In this document: positions 25,072 to 25,316 of the stretch, in pieces
Position numbering within the stretch: the first letter of the stretch is position 1
Layout: each line of letters begins with the position of its first letter
Assembly: GCA_029821415.1 (NCBI GenBank)
Contig: JALGTJ010000001.1
Location: forward strand, 1-25,316
DNA length: 25,316 nt
Direction of reading: 5' to 3'
Source of the DNA: Candidatus Zipacnadia bacterium
GTDB lineage: Bacteria > Armatimonadota > Zipacnadia > Zipacnadales > Zipacnadaceae
Notes under the pieces: model-generated
What the model was told of the DNA's origin: nothing
What the model saw: only the letters and a program-made list of their open reading frames with translations
The model's database searches: none
Translations under genes and position numbers: made by a program

Positions 25072-25100
25072 ATTATAGCAAAAAGACCTCACCGCAACAA
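25072..25100 (-). promoter_or_regulatory. Promoter of the ftsEX gene set
   Basis: On the minus strand the -10 is a perfect TATAAT (25077-25072) preceded by TGC, an extended -10. Seventeen bases upstream lies TTGTTG (25100-25095), a partial -35. The start near 25065 gives a leader of about 70 bases to ftsE. Confidence 0.6.
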
Positions 25101-25199
25101 CTTTGCTGACTATTGAGACAGAGGCAGTGGCGTAGGAGAGACCGCTGGTCACGGACCAATGCCAGGCCCAGGAATGATCATTTCTTGACCGGTCTTGGG

Positions 25200-25316
25200 C
25201 TATTCTTCTTCGGGCACAATGATCTCGGTTCGCTCGTCGTCTTCCAGTGGTCGGAACATCTCGCGAGCCAGTGCCCGGAGCGGACCGGGGCCTTTCTTGA
25301 CCATCAACACCGAGCA
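25200..25316 (-). CDS. C-terminal 38 codons of an unidentified protein
   Basis: An open frame enters from the right edge and stops with TAG at 25202-25200. The visible part contains MVKKGPGPLRALAREMF and ends with an acidic tail, EIIVPEEE. It has no membrane segment or recognisable motif. I do not recognise the family. It is 204 bases upstream of ftsE on the same strand, with the ftsE promoter between them. The codon pattern looks like real coding sequence, but so short a piece is not conclusive. Confidence 0.5.
   Translation of the reverse strand, partial: CSVLMVKKGPGPLRALAREMFRPLEDDERTEIIVPEEE

Noticed and set aside
1..25316. tRNA genes, CRISPR arrays, insertion sequences, phage genes or a biosynthetic system
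   Set aside because: I looked for spaced repeats, transposase motifs and tRNA-like cloverleaf arms in the gaps and found none; the content is core chromosome.

Overview
The window is chromosomal core sequence of a bacterium, gene-dense and mostly on the minus strand. It shows no insertion sequence, phage, CRISPR array, tRNA or rRNA. Gene content and protein style suggest an uncultured Terrabacteria-type lineage, possibly near Armatimonadota or Chloroflexota. The clues are the long RpoC with its clamp-side insertion, an S12 with an extra internal segment, a LysM-G5 membrane protein, FtsEX next to a coiled-coil M23 protein, and a TIM-barrel isomerase of a type common in such genomes. This placement is an inference from reading, not a search result.

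Layout, right to left along the minus strand. (1) 25316-25200: the last 38 codons of an unidentified protein. (2) 25100-20780: a cell-envelope and division module made of ftsE, ftsX, a coiled-coil M23 (EnvC-like) protein, an S41 processing protease and a LysM-G5 membrane protein. FtsEX of this kind controls M23-type hydrolase activators at the septum. (3) 19671-15955: a metabolic set made of a short-chain prenyl diphosphate synthase, ispH, a phosphate acetyl/butyryltransferase-family enzyme and a sugar-phosphate isomerase-like TIM barrel. The synthase and IspH both act in isoprenoid supply, which feeds the lipid carrier of the cell wall. (4) 15820-15299: an FtsB/DivIC-like division protein with its own promoter. 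(5) 12898-15120, the only plus-strand gene: a Wzz/BY-kinase fusion with a run of nine tyrosines, divergent from rpoB. (6) 12600-3782: rpoB and rpoC behind a perfect consensus promoter. (7) 3702-1: the str operon rpsL-rpsG-fusA-tuf behind a second perfect consensus promoter. Its leader of about 270 nt contains a terminator hairpin and an upstream segment able to pair with that hairpin.

The most striking observations concern conserved genes that are missing conserved pieces. ftsE has lost the H-loop segment by an apparent deletion of about 64 nt between GGTGGTG repeats. This throws it into the frame of ftsX and gives one fused reading frame, while the original FtsE tail and its ATG...TAA overlap with ftsX are still readable in another frame. 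ispH lacks the segment carrying the first iron-sulfur cysteine, although every other active-site motif is intact. The end of fusA and the LysM-G5 protein may be further cases, with weaker evidence. Either these are real lesions or they are assembly or consensus errors, and read mapping would decide. Also notable are extra four-cysteine zinc-ribbon insertions in both RpoB and RpoC and a divergent switch I in EF-Tu.
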